64,000 nt of DNA from Archangium violaceum Cb vi76 (GTDB lineage: Bacteria > Myxococcota > Myxococcia > Myxococcales > Myxococcaceae): contig NZ_JPMI01000003.1 of NCBI RefSeq assembly GCF_000733295.1, positions 1 to 64,000 of the forward strand, in the 5' to 3' direction. Each line of letters opens with the position of its first letter. Position 1 is the stretch's first letter. Made by a program: the position numbers and the translations under genes. This document shows positions 1 through 9,093 of this stretch, piece by piece. Below the pieces are notes generated by a model. It was not told where the DNA came from, ran no database searches, and saw nothing but the letters and a program-made list of their open reading frames with translations.

Positions 1-29
1 CTGCTCGCTCAGGCCGGCGCTCTCGCGAA

Positions 30-1904
30 TCAGACCAGGCCGCTCGAGGCGGGCGCCGCGGGCAGCACGAGGGTCACCGTTGTCCCCACTCCCTCGACAC
101 TGTCCAGGGTGATGGTGCCGCCGTGGTCCTCGATGACACGGTGGCATACGGCCAACGACAGGCCCTTCCCCGTCCACTGCTGCTTCGTGGTGAAGAAGGG
201 GTTGAAGATGCGCTCCAGGTGCTCGCGCGCAATCCCTCGGCCCGTGTCCTTCATCTCCACCCGCACCACCTCCGCGTCCACCACCTGCGTGCTCAAGACG
301 AGGTTGCGCTCCGGTCTGTCCCTCATGGCATTGAGGGCGTTGCCCAGCAGCCGGCCCAAGACATCTCCCAATGCCTGGGTGTCGCCCAGCACCTTCACCT
401 CTCCCGGGTGGAAGCGGCAGTCCACGTGCACCCCCACCTGGCTCAGCTCCGCGCACCGTGACTCCAGTACGCGCTGCAGCATCCGGTGCAGGTCCAGCGG
501 CAGCCGCCCCAATTGCTGGCGCTCGGAGAGCAGCTGAAGCTCTCGGACGATGCTGGCGATGCGTTGCGCCTGCTGGTGCACCGTGCCGAGCATCCGGTGC
601 GAGGGGTCCTCCTTCGGCAGATCCATCAGCATCAGCTGCACGTTGCCCAACACCGCCGCCAGTGGGTTGTTCATCTCGTGCGCCATCCCCGCCGCCAGGT
701 CTCCCATGGCCGCCAGTCGCTGGCTGCGCGAGAGCTGCACCTGGGTCTGTTGAAGCTCCCGCGTGCGCTCCTCCACCTGCGCCGCGAGTTGCTCGTTGAA
801 GCCCAGCAGCTCCCGGTGCGCCTGCTCCAGCGCCTGCCCCATGTCGTTGAATGCTCGCGCCAGGTCTCCCAACTCGTCCCGGCGCTTGAGCGAGATCCGG
901 TGGGCGAGGTTTCCCCGGGCCAGCGCGCGCGCGCCCTCGGCCAGCCGGGCGATGGGACGGGCCAGCGCTCGCGCCAGCATCAGCGCCAGTGCCAGCACTC
1001 CCAGCAGCGTCAGGCCCAGCACTCCGTAGGTGCTCCGCGCCAGGGCATGCAGCGGCGCGAGCGCGGCCTCGCGCGGACGGGCCACTACCGCCACCCAGCC
1101 CAGCTCCGGCACCGGACTGTAGGCCGCCAGCCATGCACGCCCCTCCTCCTCGTACGCCGCCAACCCCGTCTGCCTCGCGCCCACCGCCCCCGGCAGCTTC
1201 CCGGTGAAGTCTTCATGACGCTCGCGCTCCGGCTCACCGTCCAGCAGCAGCCGGCCCGCTCCATCCAGCAGGAAGACGCGCTCGTCGCCCACGCCTCGCG
1301 CGGCCAGCCGCTGGGAGAGTTCCTCCAGGCCCAGTTCGGCGGCGAGTCCTCCCGTCCGCGTCCCCGGGGCTCGCGCCGCCACCACCACCGCGGGCCGGCG
1401 TCGCACCCCTGTCAGGTAGGGCGCGGAGATGGCGTACGCTCGGCCCTCGGGCACCTGCGACAACAGCTCCGACGCCCGTCGCTGGAAGTCCTCCACCTCT
1501 CCGGCTGCCACCGTGTCGTGGCGGCGGAACTGCGGCTCCTGCCGCGCGAAGGCCTCTGGATCATCCACGAAGACGGAGGCCGTCAGCTGGCCCCGGGCGT
1601 CGAAGAGCCCCACCTGGGCAATGCGGTCGCGCCGCAGGAAGACCCGGATGAGGAACTCCTGGGCCTCCGACGGGCCCAGCTCGAGCGGCTCCTGGTGCAC
1701 CAGCGCTCCTCCCAACTCCGTGGCCAGCGACAGGACATGGGTGGCCGCATGCTCGGCCTCGGCCAGGGCGGTACGCCGGTGCTGCTCGGCCACCGCCTCC
1801 GAGAGTGCCCGCTCCGCGTCTCGCCAGGCCAGCAAGCCCACCGCCAGGGTGGGCACCGCCGCGGTGACGATGAGCAGCAGCAGCAGCCGGGTGCGGATTC
1901 TCAT
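30..1904 (-). CDS. Membrane sensor histidine kinase
   Basis: 624 residues. An N-terminal membrane helix (about 5-27) is followed by an extracytoplasmic sensory region (about 30-285), a second helix (about 290-315), a HAMP segment, a short coiled coil and a HisKA dimerisation domain. The phospho-acceptor is His409 in AAGMAHEMNNPLA. The HATPase domain shows N box (GNALNAM), G1 (DTGRGI), F box (NPFFTTK) and G2 (GKGLSLA). It should autophosphorylate and pass phosphate to a partner response regulator; no receiver domain is fused and no regulator gene is adjacent inside the window. It lies 10 bp downstream of the Ig-repeat lipoprotein gene, so it probably ends a three-gene operon. The signal is unknown; the periplasmic portion resembles a Cache-type sensor only in length and layout. 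Confidence 0.93.
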   Translation of the reverse strand: MRIRTRLLLLLIVTAAVPTLAVGLLAWRDAERALSEAVAEQHRRTALAEAEHAATHVLSLATELGGALVHQEPLELGPSEAQEFLIRVFLRRDRIAQVGLFDARGQLTASVFVDDPEAFARQEPQFRRHDTVAAGEVEDFQRRASELLSQVPEGRAYAISAPYLTGVRRRPAVVVAARAPGTRTGGLAAELGLEELSQRLAARGVGDERVFLLDGAGRLLLDGEPERERHEDFTGKLPGAVGARQTGLAAYEEEGRAWLAAYSPVPELGWVAVVARPREAALAPLHALARSTYGVLGLTLLGVLALALMLARALARPIARLAEGARALARGNLAHRISLKRRDELGDLARAFNDMGQALEQAHRELLGFNEQLAAQVEERTRELQQTQVQLSRSQRLAAMGDLAAGMAHEMNNPLAAVLGNVQLMLMDLPKEDPSHRMLGTVHQQAQRIASIVRELQLLSERQQLGRLPLDLHRMLQRVLESRCAELSQVGVHVDCRFHPGEVKVLGDTQALGDVLGRLLGNALNAMRDRPERNLVLSTQVVDAEVVRVEMKDTGRGIAREHLERIFNPFFTTKQQWTGKGLSLAVCHRVIEDHGGTITLDSVEGVGTTVTLVLPAAPASSGLV

Positions 1905-1914
1905 GGGCTCGGGC

Positions 1915-4242
1915 TCATCGATGCTTGGGACAGCTCAGCTGCAGGTTGAGGCACTGTCTGACCGTCTTCCTCGCGTCCTCGCTGTCGGTCACGATGAGCT
2001 CCAGACAGGATTGCGGCTCGCGGCCGGCCACGTCGCTCCACGTGACATTGGGAAGGGTGACGGTGCCTCCCGTGAAGGCGGGCGTGGTGCTCGGGCTGAT
2101 GGTGCCGAACGGAGAGAGCGCGAGCCGGGCCGCCCCCGAATAGGACGTCACGGCGTTGTTCCAGTTGTCCACGGCTTGCAGGCTGAGTTTCCAGCGGTCC
2201 GACGACGTGATGCAGGGCGGCACCTGCGCCTGGAACCGCACGACAGGACCCGGATTCACGGCGAACGTGCCGGGCTGCTGTCCCTTGGCCGTGCCGGATA
2301 CGACGCTCAGCCGTGTGCTGGGCAGCGCCAGCAACACCGTGACGTCCACGTCGGCCTGGCCCTGGAAGCCGGAGAAGTGCGCGGGCGCGAACTGGTGCGC
2401 ATGGACGCCCTGGGCATCCAACTCCAGTTCGTGCACGTCCCGCGTGGTGTTGCCGTAGGTATCCACCGCGCGGATGCGCACCCGGAAGGGCACTCCCGCC
2501 GTCTGGGCTCCGGTGGTGTCCTCCACCACGAAACGCTGCGTGGCTCCGGGCAGCACGGCGAAGCCTCCCGTGGTGGCTCGCAGCGCTCCCGGGCTCGTGG
2601 CGGTCCCCTCCACCAGGCTGATGCGCGTCTCCTCCACCGCGGCCGTGAGCGTCACCGGAAAGGTGATGGCGCCCGTGAAGGTGCCACTCGTGGTGGGGCT
2701 CAGCGCCCCCTCGGGAACCCCCGAGGCGGAGAGCGTCACGGACAGCGGCGTCTCCGCCCGGTTGCCGAAGCGATCCAGCGCCTCGAGCGTGAGGAGGAAG
2801 GCCTCGCCCGCCCACCGCGGCCCCACCACCGGCGACACCGCCAGGTGCGTGGGGAGCCCCGCCTGGATGGTGAACTCCGGCGTGGCACCCCGCACGTTCG
2901 ACGCGTGGGGATCCTCCGCCACCACGGATACCCGCTGCACGCGGGAGAACTCGGCGTTGAACGCGGCCATGCCCACCTCCATTTCAACCTCGCCGGGCGA
3001 GAAGCCCGGGTCCGGTGGCAAGGTGTCCAGCCGCACCGTGCCGGTGTACGGCGTGCGGTTGTTCCAGGCGTCGAGCGACGTGAGGATGAAGCGCTCGGGG
3101 ACTCCCGCCTGCAGGGGCCCGGTGCCGGTGCGCAGCACCTCGAGGCGCTGGGTGGTGCCGGGTTGCACCGCGAGGCTCACCGAGTGGGGTGTCAGCGCGC
3201 CGTACGTGTCCCGGTTGAAGCCGCTGGCCGACAGCCACACCTCCGCCCCGCTCCGCGTGTCCTTGTAGAGCAGCGGCAGGCGGCCCTGGGCGCCCTGCAA
3301 CACGAGCGTGAGGTCCGGGTGGTAGGGGTCGCCCTCACTGACGGCCAGCCCTCCCGCGGACGAGGTGGTGCGCAGCGTCAGCTGGATGCCGGTGGCGGGC
3401 AGCGAGGCCGGGCCTCCACTGGAGTCCAGCACATCCACGGTGAGGGCCACGGGCTCTCCGGCCACCAGCGGCGAGGTGGGCACGCGGGTGAAGCGCACCG
3501 CCGTGGGCGGGCCGAGCCGTCCCACCGCCACCGTCTGGGCAATGGAAGGCAGGTCATGGCTGCTGGACTCCAGCGTGTGATAGCCCGGTGTGGTGTCCCG
3601 GTAGAGCACGTCCACTCCGGACTCCCCCGGGGCGAGCGGCACCTCCAACTCGCGCCACGCCTCGTCCTCCTGCCCGAGCCGGGTGAAGTGGCCCGTCTCC
3701 GAGTCACTGGTGATGTGCAGCACACGCGGCGTGGGGGTGGGGGCGGGCTGGCCCGAGGGATCTCTCAGCTCGATGCGGATGGGCTCCGTCCACTCCCCCG
3801 GGCGGGCCGCGCGCATCGAGGTGACGAAGACGAGCCGGTGCACGCCCCGGTCGATGACCTCGAAGGCCTCGGAGAGCGTGGAGGAGCGGCCCTGGGCGTC
3901 GGTGACGGTGACGTCGTGGCGGCCAGGCGGCAGGGTGGCCGGGGCGGTGGCCTCCAGCGCGTCGCGTGAGCGGAAGCGCACGCCATACGCGCGCTCGGAG
4001 CCGATGCGCACCTCGAAGCGGTTCTCCAGCGAGGGCGGGGTCTCCGAGCCCAGGTCCACCGCGACGTCCGGCGCGAAGGCGCCACTGAGCAGCAAGCGCT
4101 CGGGCGTGCCGAACGCGGTGCGCTCCGGGGACACCGCCTGGAGGCGCGGTGTGTCCGGCGAGGCGCTGCAGGAAATCACCCAGGCCAGCAGGGCCAGGGC
4201 GAGGGGGTGCATGCCAGTACGGGAACGCATCCGAGCCTCCAT
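1915..4242 (-). CDS. Lipoprotein with tandem Ig-like repeats
   Basis: 775 residues. The N-terminus has a charged stretch, a hydrophobic core and a lipobox-like VISC, so a lipid-anchored envelope protein is likely. After an IPT/TIG-like first domain come about five Ig-like repeats of roughly 100 residues, recognisable by recurring AGVPxRxxL, D-x-x-x-N and FTG-x-x-x-F-x-VTL patterns, as in bacterial surface adhesins or filamin-like repeats. The extreme C-terminus is cysteine-containing (CLNLQLSCPKHR), which could form a disulfide. It sits between the barrel protein (its start is 3 bp after that gene's stop) and the sensor kinase. No enzymatic motif was seen; a structural or adhesive role at the cell surface is inference. 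Confidence 0.8.
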   Translation of the reverse strand: MEARMRSRTGMHPLALALLAWVISCSASPDTPRLQAVSPERTAFGTPERLLLSGAFAPDVAVDLGSETPPSLENRFEVRIGSERAYGVRFRSRDALEATAPATLPPGRHDVTVTDAQGRSSTLSEAFEVIDRGVHRLVFVTSMRAARPGEWTEPIRIELRDPSGQPAPTPTPRVLHITSDSETGHFTRLGQEDEAWRELEVPLAPGESGVDVLYRDTTPGYHTLESSSHDLPSIAQTVAVGRLGPPTAVRFTRVPTSPLVAGEPVALTVDVLDSSGGPASLPATGIQLTLRTTSSAGGLAVSEGDPYHPDLTLVLQGAQGRLPLLYKDTRSGAEVWLSASGFNRDTYGALTPHSVSLAVQPGTTQRLEVLRTGTGPLQAGVPERFILTSLDAWNNRTPYTGTVRLDTLPPDPGFSPGEVEMEVGMAAFNAEFSRVQRVSVVAEDPHASNVRGATPEFTIQAGLPTHLAVSPVVGPRWAGEAFLLTLEALDRFGNRAETPLSVTLSASGVPEGALSPTTSGTFTGAITFPVTLTAAVEETRISLVEGTATSPGALRATTGGFAVLPGATQRFVVEDTTGAQTAGVPFRVRIRAVDTYGNTTRDVHELELDAQGVHAHQFAPAHFSGFQGQADVDVTVLLALPSTRLSVVSGTAKGQQPGTFAVNPGPVVRFQAQVPPCITSSDRWKLSLQAVDNWNNAVTSYSGAARLALSPFGTISPSTTPAFTGGTVTLPNVTWSDVAGREPQSCLELIVTDSEDARKTVRQCLNLQLSCPKHR

Positions 4243-4245
4243 TCG

Positions 4246-6504
4246 TCAGAGCGCGAAGCGGTAGCCGAGCGAGGTGGAGAGCCCGCCAATGGGGCCCTGG
4301 AAGGTGCCGCCCTCGGGGAGCCGGGCGAGGCCATAGCGCCCCTGCCACAGGAGCTCCCCGGGGCCGAGCGAGTACGCCACCCCGAGCCGCACGTGGCCGC
4401 CGAAGGCCGGGGAGAACTGGCGTTGTGAGCCCGGGTCCAGACTGATGCGCCAGTCGATGTGGACGAGGTGCGCGTCGAGCCCGGCTCCCGCGTAGCCGGA
4501 CAGCGCGCCCGTGACGGGGACGAGCCAGCGCGCCCCCACGGACACGGTGGTGGTGAGGGCCCGGGCGCTCAAATCGAAGGGCTCGTGCGCCGCGCTCTCT
4601 CCCCGCAGCGAAAAACGACCCCAGGCCATCCGCACCGAGGCGCTGGCGGCGAGCCGCTCTCCGAGCGCGTAGGGGCGCACGTCTCCCTCCAGCTCCAGCG
4701 AGGGCTGCATCAGCCGGCCCAGGTTGCTCTGCGCCCCAAGCCTCACCGTGAGTCCCCGGGGAATGCGCGAGGCGAGATGGAGGCGCGCATCCCCCCGAGC
4801 CTCGCGCGCGGCGGCCAGCACCGTGGCCACTCCTCCTTCGCACCGGGCGGGCGCATGGAAGCGGGTGACGAACTCCCCTCCACCCAGCGAGGCCACACGC
4901 TCGAAGCGTCCGTGCTCGGCCTGGGTGCCCGCGGCGCTCAGCGTGATGGGCACGCCGTCCAGCGGATTGCCATACAGGTCCTCGACCATCAGGTGCACCT
5001 GCGTGCTGTCCCTCCCGTCGCAGAGCACCTCGTTCTTCTCGGTGCGCACGCGCATCCGGGCGGGCTCTCCGGGGACGAGCCGCACGGTGGTGCCGATGCT
5101 CTGCTCCTCCCACCTCACCTGGATGCGCGCCTCGCCCGTCTGACGGACCGACTCCAGCTCCACGGTCGCGCGGCCCTCGCGTGTCGTCACCGAGGAGGGG
5201 AGCCGGCCGAGCGTGGTGGACAGGACGAGCACCGTGCCGTCCGGCGCCGGCAACCCCTTCGCGTCGCGGGCGGAGATCTTCAACCCCACCCGGGAGAGGC
5301 CATCCGCCGGCAGTTCGTGCCCGTTCCCCTCCATTCCACCCAGTTCCAACGTGAGGCGGGGAATGGGAAGGAACGTCACGCTCGACGAGACCGGTGGCGC
5401 GCCGTCGATCCACGCCACGAACCGTTCCTCGCCTCCACCGGGAGGGGAGCGGTAGCGCGCGAGGTAGGTGCCATCTCCCTGGTCCTGGACCGGCCCCACC
5501 TCGCCGAGCGTGGCCTGGAGGCGCACGGGCTCTCCAGGCAGCGCACGTCCCCGCTCGTCGAGGGCGGACACGTGAACGAACGCTCCCGAGGCCCCTCCTT
5601 CCAGCGTTTCGACCTCGAGGGCGAGGGTGGGCTTCACTCCGGCCCGCAGCTCCACCCGGACGCTGGAGGGCTCGCCGTTGCCAGCCTGGGCCGTGAGCAC
5701 CGCCTCGCCCGGAGTGGCCCGGGGCGGGGGCACGAATGTGCCCAGGTGGACGCCCGGGCCGAGGCGCCGCGCCTCGAAGGTGCCTCCCGTCCGCGAGAAG
5801 CCAGGCGCGGCCTCCAGCGGCTCGCCGCGGCTGTCGATACCGAAGGCCCATACGCGCAGGCCTCGCTCGCCATTGGCCTCGAGCGAGGACTCCTCGGCGA
5901 GCAGCAGCACCGAGGGCCTGGGCGACACGGGCAGGGGCATGGGCCATTGCCGCGCGGGCTGGCCGGGCGCGGCGGCCGAGACGGTGGCCTGCGTCACGCC
6001 AGGCGAGAGCAGGACGGGCACCTCGGCCTGGCCGGTGGCGTTGGCGCGCACGGGCCCGTGGAGGGTGTCCCCGATGCGGACCTCCACGCGGCCCAGGGGC
6101 GGCAGCCCGGAGAGGGGCAACACCTGGCGTCGCTGCACCTCGAGCACCACGGTGGCGTGGGCTCCCGAGGACGGCGACACGGCGGCGCACAGGATGGGCG
6201 CGAGTGTGTCGGTGCGGGGCGGGACGAAGGAGGCCTGGAGCGTGTCCGGGGCGGAGCGCCGGGCCGCGAGCACCCGGCCCGCGCTGCACGCGAGGCGCAC
6301 GTCCGCGGGCAACCCGGGCGCGGAGACGGTGAGGGTGGCTCGGGTGTCACGCCCGGAGAGCAGCTGGCGCGGCGAGGCCTCCAGGCGCAACGGGGAGGCC
6401 GCGCGGCCGGGGCTGGCACCCAGCAGGCACAACAGGACGAGCGGCCCGAGGCTCCACCCGGCCCCGCGCCCGCCTTGGGGTGTCACCACCGCTCGCCCCG
6501 TCAT
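4246..6504 (-). CDS. Invasin-like Ig-repeat protein with C-terminal outer-membrane barrel
   Basis: About 752 residues from the ATG at 6504; an ATG at 6558 would add 18 residues that do not look like a signal peptide. A hydrophobic signal sequence (GPLVLLCLLGASPGRAAS) opens the protein. The middle carries several Ig-like or Big-type domains with conserved DG-x-D and L-x-A-x-x-G turns. The last ~170 residues alternate hydrophobic and polar residues (LTVRLGAQSNLG to SLGYRFAL) and end in a hydrophobic/aromatic strand typical of outer-membrane beta-barrels. First gene of the apparent operon with the Ig-repeat lipoprotein and the sensor kinase. The family is not recognised precisely; a surface-exposed adhesin or assembly platform is plausible. 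Confidence 0.75.
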   Translation of the reverse strand: MTGRAVVTPQGGRGAGWSLGPLVLLCLLGASPGRAASPLRLEASPRQLLSGRDTRATLTVSAPGLPADVRLACSAGRVLAARRSAPDTLQASFVPPRTDTLAPILCAAVSPSSGAHATVVLEVQRRQVLPLSGLPPLGRVEVRIGDTLHGPVRANATGQAEVPVLLSPGVTQATVSAAAPGQPARQWPMPLPVSPRPSVLLLAEESSLEANGERGLRVWAFGIDSRGEPLEAAPGFSRTGGTFEARRLGPGVHLGTFVPPPRATPGEAVLTAQAGNGEPSSVRVELRAGVKPTLALEVETLEGGASGAFVHVSALDERGRALPGEPVRLQATLGEVGPVQDQGDGTYLARYRSPPGGGEERFVAWIDGAPPVSSSVTFLPIPRLTLELGGMEGNGHELPADGLSRVGLKISARDAKGLPAPDGTVLVLSTTLGRLPSSVTTREGRATVELESVRQTGEARIQVRWEEQSIGTTVRLVPGEPARMRVRTEKNEVLCDGRDSTQVHLMVEDLYGNPLDGVPITLSAAGTQAEHGRFERVASLGGGEFVTRFHAPARCEGGVATVLAAAREARGDARLHLASRIPRGLTVRLGAQSNLGRLMQPSLELEGDVRPYALGERLAASASVRMAWGRFSLRGESAAHEPFDLSARALTTTVSVGARWLVPVTGALSGYAGAGLDAHLVHIDWRISLDPGSQRQFSPAFGGHVRLGVAYSLGPGELLWQGRYGLARLPEGGTFQGPIGGLSTSLGYRFAL

Positions 6505-6636
6505 CCCGGAAGCGCCCCCAGTCCTTGAGAGAGTGAGGGCAGGATACTCCTTACACAATGGACGTGGGGCGTGCGGCCAGGCGAAGTGACTTCCGGGGGA
6601 CGGCGCGGGACGAAGCCCCCCGGGTGGGAGCTGGGA

Positions 6637-7131
6637 CTACTGTCCCTCGACGACCCGGCGGATGCGCAGCACCGTGGCGGCGCCAGCGGGGCCCGCGTTG
6701 GGCACCGTGTCCAGCGTGCCTTCCACCTTGAGGCCGGGGTTCCCGTTGGCGGCCTCCATGATGCTGTTGCGCTTCTCGTCGCTGACGCCGAGCGCGGCCG
6801 TGTCCACCTCGTGCACCTGGATGGGCTCGTCGCCGGGCCGGTCCGGCCGGGTGGCGATGAAGTACGGGCAGGGCGTGGTCATGCAGCGCACCCCGCTGTT
6901 GCGGATGAAGAAGACGGCGGGCCCGCGCTCGGCGGAGGGCGCGGCGGCGGTGCCACCCGAGGGCGACTCGGGAGCGGGAGCGGGCTTGTCGGTGGTGGGC
7001 TTGTCCATGGGCGCGGAAGCAGTGCCGCCGGACTCGGCGGCTCGGGGGGTTTCGGGGGTGTTGCCTTTGCTGCAACCGGCGAGCAGGCCAAGGGCAAGGG
7101 CGGCGGTGAGCAGGGGCTGACGGAAGGTCAT
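6637..7131 (-). CDS. Small lipoprotein, DUF6748-like
   Basis: 164 residues from the ATG at 7131, chosen because it begins a textbook lipoprotein signal (MTFRQPLLTAALALGLLAGC); the upstream ATG at 7221 adds an arginine-rich tail unlike a leader. A Pro/Ala/Ser/Thr-rich spacer (about 25-70) is followed by a globular domain with VFFIRNSGVRCMTTPCPYF, a cysteine-containing pattern I associate with DUF6748 proteins of myxobacteria (recalled, not searched). Function unknown; two cysteines in the folded part may form a disulfide. Downstream of and codirectional with msrB (87 bp gap). Confidence 0.75.
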   Translation of the reverse strand: MTFRQPLLTAALALGLLAGCSKGNTPETPRAAESGGTASAPMDKPTTDKPAPAPESPSGGTAAAPSAERGPAVFFIRNSGVRCMTTPCPYFIATRPDRPGDEPIQVHEVDTAALGVSDEKRNSIMEAANGNPGLKVEGTLDTVPNAGPAGAATVLRIRRVVEGQ

Positions 7132-7217
7132 GAGACGGGCTCCGGAAAGGGAGGGCGCGCAGTCTCGCCGCCTCCCGGGACAGATGCCACTTCCGACGCG
7201 CGGCCGGCCCGCCTCAT

Positions 7218-7682
7218 TCACGCGGGCGCCCCGACGTCCTCCTCCATCGCTTGCTCCTCCAAGAACCCTTCTTCCAGGAGCTGCTCTTCAGACTCGAACG
7301 CCAGGGCCGCCGAGTTGATGCTGTAGCGCAGCCCGGTGGGCGGAGGCCCGTCGTCGAAGACATGACCCAGGTGGGCGCCGCAGCGGTCGCATGCCACCTC
7401 CGTCCGGATGCGCAGGAAACTGGAGCGGTCCTCGTGGTGGGCCACGTGGCCGGGGCGGATGGGCGCCCAGAAGCTGGGCCAGCCCGTGCCCGCGTCGAAC
7501 TTCGCCTTCGAGGCGAAGAGCGTCTGTCCACAACCCGCACAACAGTAGAGGCCCCGGGCAGGGTGGTCCACGAAGGCCCCGCTGAACGGTGCCTCGGTCT
7601 CCCCCTGCCGCATCACCCGGTACTGCTCCGGGGTGAGATCCTGTCGCCACTCGTCGTCGGTCTTGTAGACCCTGTCGTGCAT
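7218..7682 (-). CDS. msrB: MsrB-type methionine-R-sulfoxide reductase with Cys-to-Ser at the catalytic site
   Basis: 154 residues from MHDRVYKTDDEW, the usual MsrB N-terminus; the ATG at 7808 would add an unrelated 42-residue extension. The fold signature is complete: AFVDHPARGLY, zinc-binding pairs C48xxC51 and C98xxC101, FDAGTGWPSFW, and the HLGHVFDDGPPPTG loop. MsrB enzymes reduce methionine-R-sulfoxide with the Cys of an R-x-C-x-N motif. Here that motif reads RYSIN (Ser121, codon AGC), so the nucleophile is missing. The C-terminal 25 residues are Glu-rich (EEQLLEEGFLEEQAMEEDV), unlike the family. Either an inactive, repurposed MsrB or a sequencing error; other residues look under normal constraint. 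Confidence 0.88.
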   Translation of the reverse strand: MHDRVYKTDDEWRQDLTPEQYRVMRQGETEAPFSGAFVDHPARGLYCCAGCGQTLFASKAKFDAGTGWPSFWAPIRPGHVAHHEDRSSFLRIRTEVACDRCGAHLGHVFDDGPPPTGLRYSINSAALAFESEEQLLEEGFLEEQAMEEDVGAPA

Positions 7683-7956
7683 GGCGTTCTCCTCACTCGC
7701 TCGACCCTCCCTAGTGATGGGGGCGGAGGTGCCGGGAAGCACCAACCGGTTGGCGGGTCGGTAGGTGTGGCTCCCACCTGTACGCCAGAGGTCGGGGAGT
7801 GGGCGCAAGTGCCCGTTCGGCCGAGTGCTGGACGAAGGAGCATGACCGCAGACGTCAGGTTCGTTGACGGCCTACTGCCCCCGGGCTACATCCGCCCGGA
7901 GCGGCCGAGGGGCCGCGACTCTTTCCCGTACCCCTGGTTCTTCAAGGACCCCCGAG

Positions 7957-9063
7957 ATGGAATTCCGCATCGCCGCCGACGAGCTGAAGAAGGCCCTCTA
8001 CCGCGCCCAGGGCATCGTGGAGCGCAAGACGACGATGCCCATCCTGGCCAATGTGCTCGTCACGGCGCACAAGGCGGGGGTGACGGTCACCGCGTTCGAC
8101 CTGGAGATCGGCATCGTGTCCGAGCACCCGGCCGAGGTGGTGAAGCCCGGCGCGGTGACGCTCAGCGCCAAGTACGTCTTCGACATCGTCCAGAACCTGC
8201 CGGACGCCCACGTCACGCTCAAGAAGCTGGCGAACAACTACGTGGAGATTTCGTCCGGCTCGGCGCACTTCAAGATCGTCGGCACGGCGCCCGAGGAGTA
8301 CCCGAAGCTGCCGCGCGAGGAGAGCGCGCCGCTGGTGCAGGTGACGGGCAACACGCTGCTGGAGATGATCAAGAAGACGCAGTTCGCCATCTCCACGGAC
8401 GAGACGCGCTACATCCTCAACGGCGTGTACTTCGAGCCGCAGCAGGGCGGCAAGGTGCGGATGGTGGCCACGGACGGCCACCGCCTGTCCCTCATCGAGC
8501 GCGAGCTGCAGGGCGACTTCAAGCTCAAGGGCGGCGTCATCATCCCGCGCAAGGGCCTGTTGGAGCTCAAGCGGCTGCTGGACGAGGCGCCGGACGCGGA
8601 GTGCCAGCTGGGGTTCGCGGAGAACTCGGCGCTCTTCAAGAAGACGGGCCTGACGATGGTGATGAGGCTCATCGACGGGCAGTTCCCCGAGTACCAGCGC
8701 GTCATCCCCAAGGAGGGCGAGAAGGCGGTGCTGGTGCCCAAGACGCGGCTGCTCGAGGGCCTCAAGCGCATCGCCCTGCTGAGCGCGGACAAGAGCTACG
8801 CGGTGCGCATCGGCCTGGCGGAGAACCAGCTGCTCATCACCGCCAACAACCCGGACCTGGGCGAGGCGAAGGACGCGCTGGAGATCGCCTACCGGGGCAA
8901 CGCCATCACCATCGGCTTCAACGCGCGCTACCTCATCGACGTGCTGACGGTGACGGACACGGACGAGGTGGCCTTCGAGCTGGGTGACGAGCACAGCCCG
9001 GGCGTGCTGCACGCGCCGGGGGACCGGAGCTTCACGGCGGTGGTGATGCCGATGCGCGTCTGA
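7957..9063 (+). CDS. dnaN: DNA polymerase III beta sliding clamp
   Basis: 368 residues, the normal length for a bacterial beta clamp. The ATG at 7957 begins MEFRIAADELKKALYRAQGIVERKTTMP, matching the conserved clamp N-terminus; upstream in-frame starts add 31 non-conserved residues. The three-domain repeat is visible with FAISTDETRYILNGVYFE in the middle domain and the C-terminal VVMPMRV that closes the clamp. The ring tethers DNA polymerase III and repair factors to DNA. Neither dnaA nor gyrB adjoins it, and recF lies about 25.6 kb away in the same orientation. I saw no DnaA-box cluster in the 270 bp upstream. Confidence 0.97.
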   Translation: MEFRIAADELKKALYRAQGIVERKTTMPILANVLVTAHKAGVTVTAFDLEIGIVSEHPAEVVKPGAVTLSAKYVFDIVQNLPDAHVTLKKLANNYVEISSGSAHFKIVGTAPEEYPKLPREESAPLVQVTGNTLLEMIKKTQFAISTDETRYILNGVYFEPQQGGKVRMVATDGHRLSLIERELQGDFKLKGGVIIPRKGLLELKRLLDEAPDAECQLGFAENSALFKKTGLTMVMRLIDGQFPEYQRVIPKEGEKAVLVPKTRLLEGLKRIALLSADKSYAVRIGLAENQLLITANNPDLGEAKDALEIAYRGNAITIGFNARYLIDVLTVTDTDEVAFELGDEHSPGVLHAPGDRSFTAVVMPMRV

Positions 9064-9093
9064 GCGTGAGCGCCTGTTGCCAGTGCTGAAGAC

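Noticed and set aside
1429-3969. Long plus-strand open frame opposite the sensor kinase and lipoprotein genes
   Set aside because: Arg/Gly/Ala/Ser-rich translation with no motifs, typical of the antisense frame in high-GC DNA; the minus-strand genes have clear domains.
7683-7956. Replication origin upstream of dnaN
   Set aside because: No repeated DnaA-box-like 9-mers or AT-rich unwinding region seen; dnaA is not adjacent.
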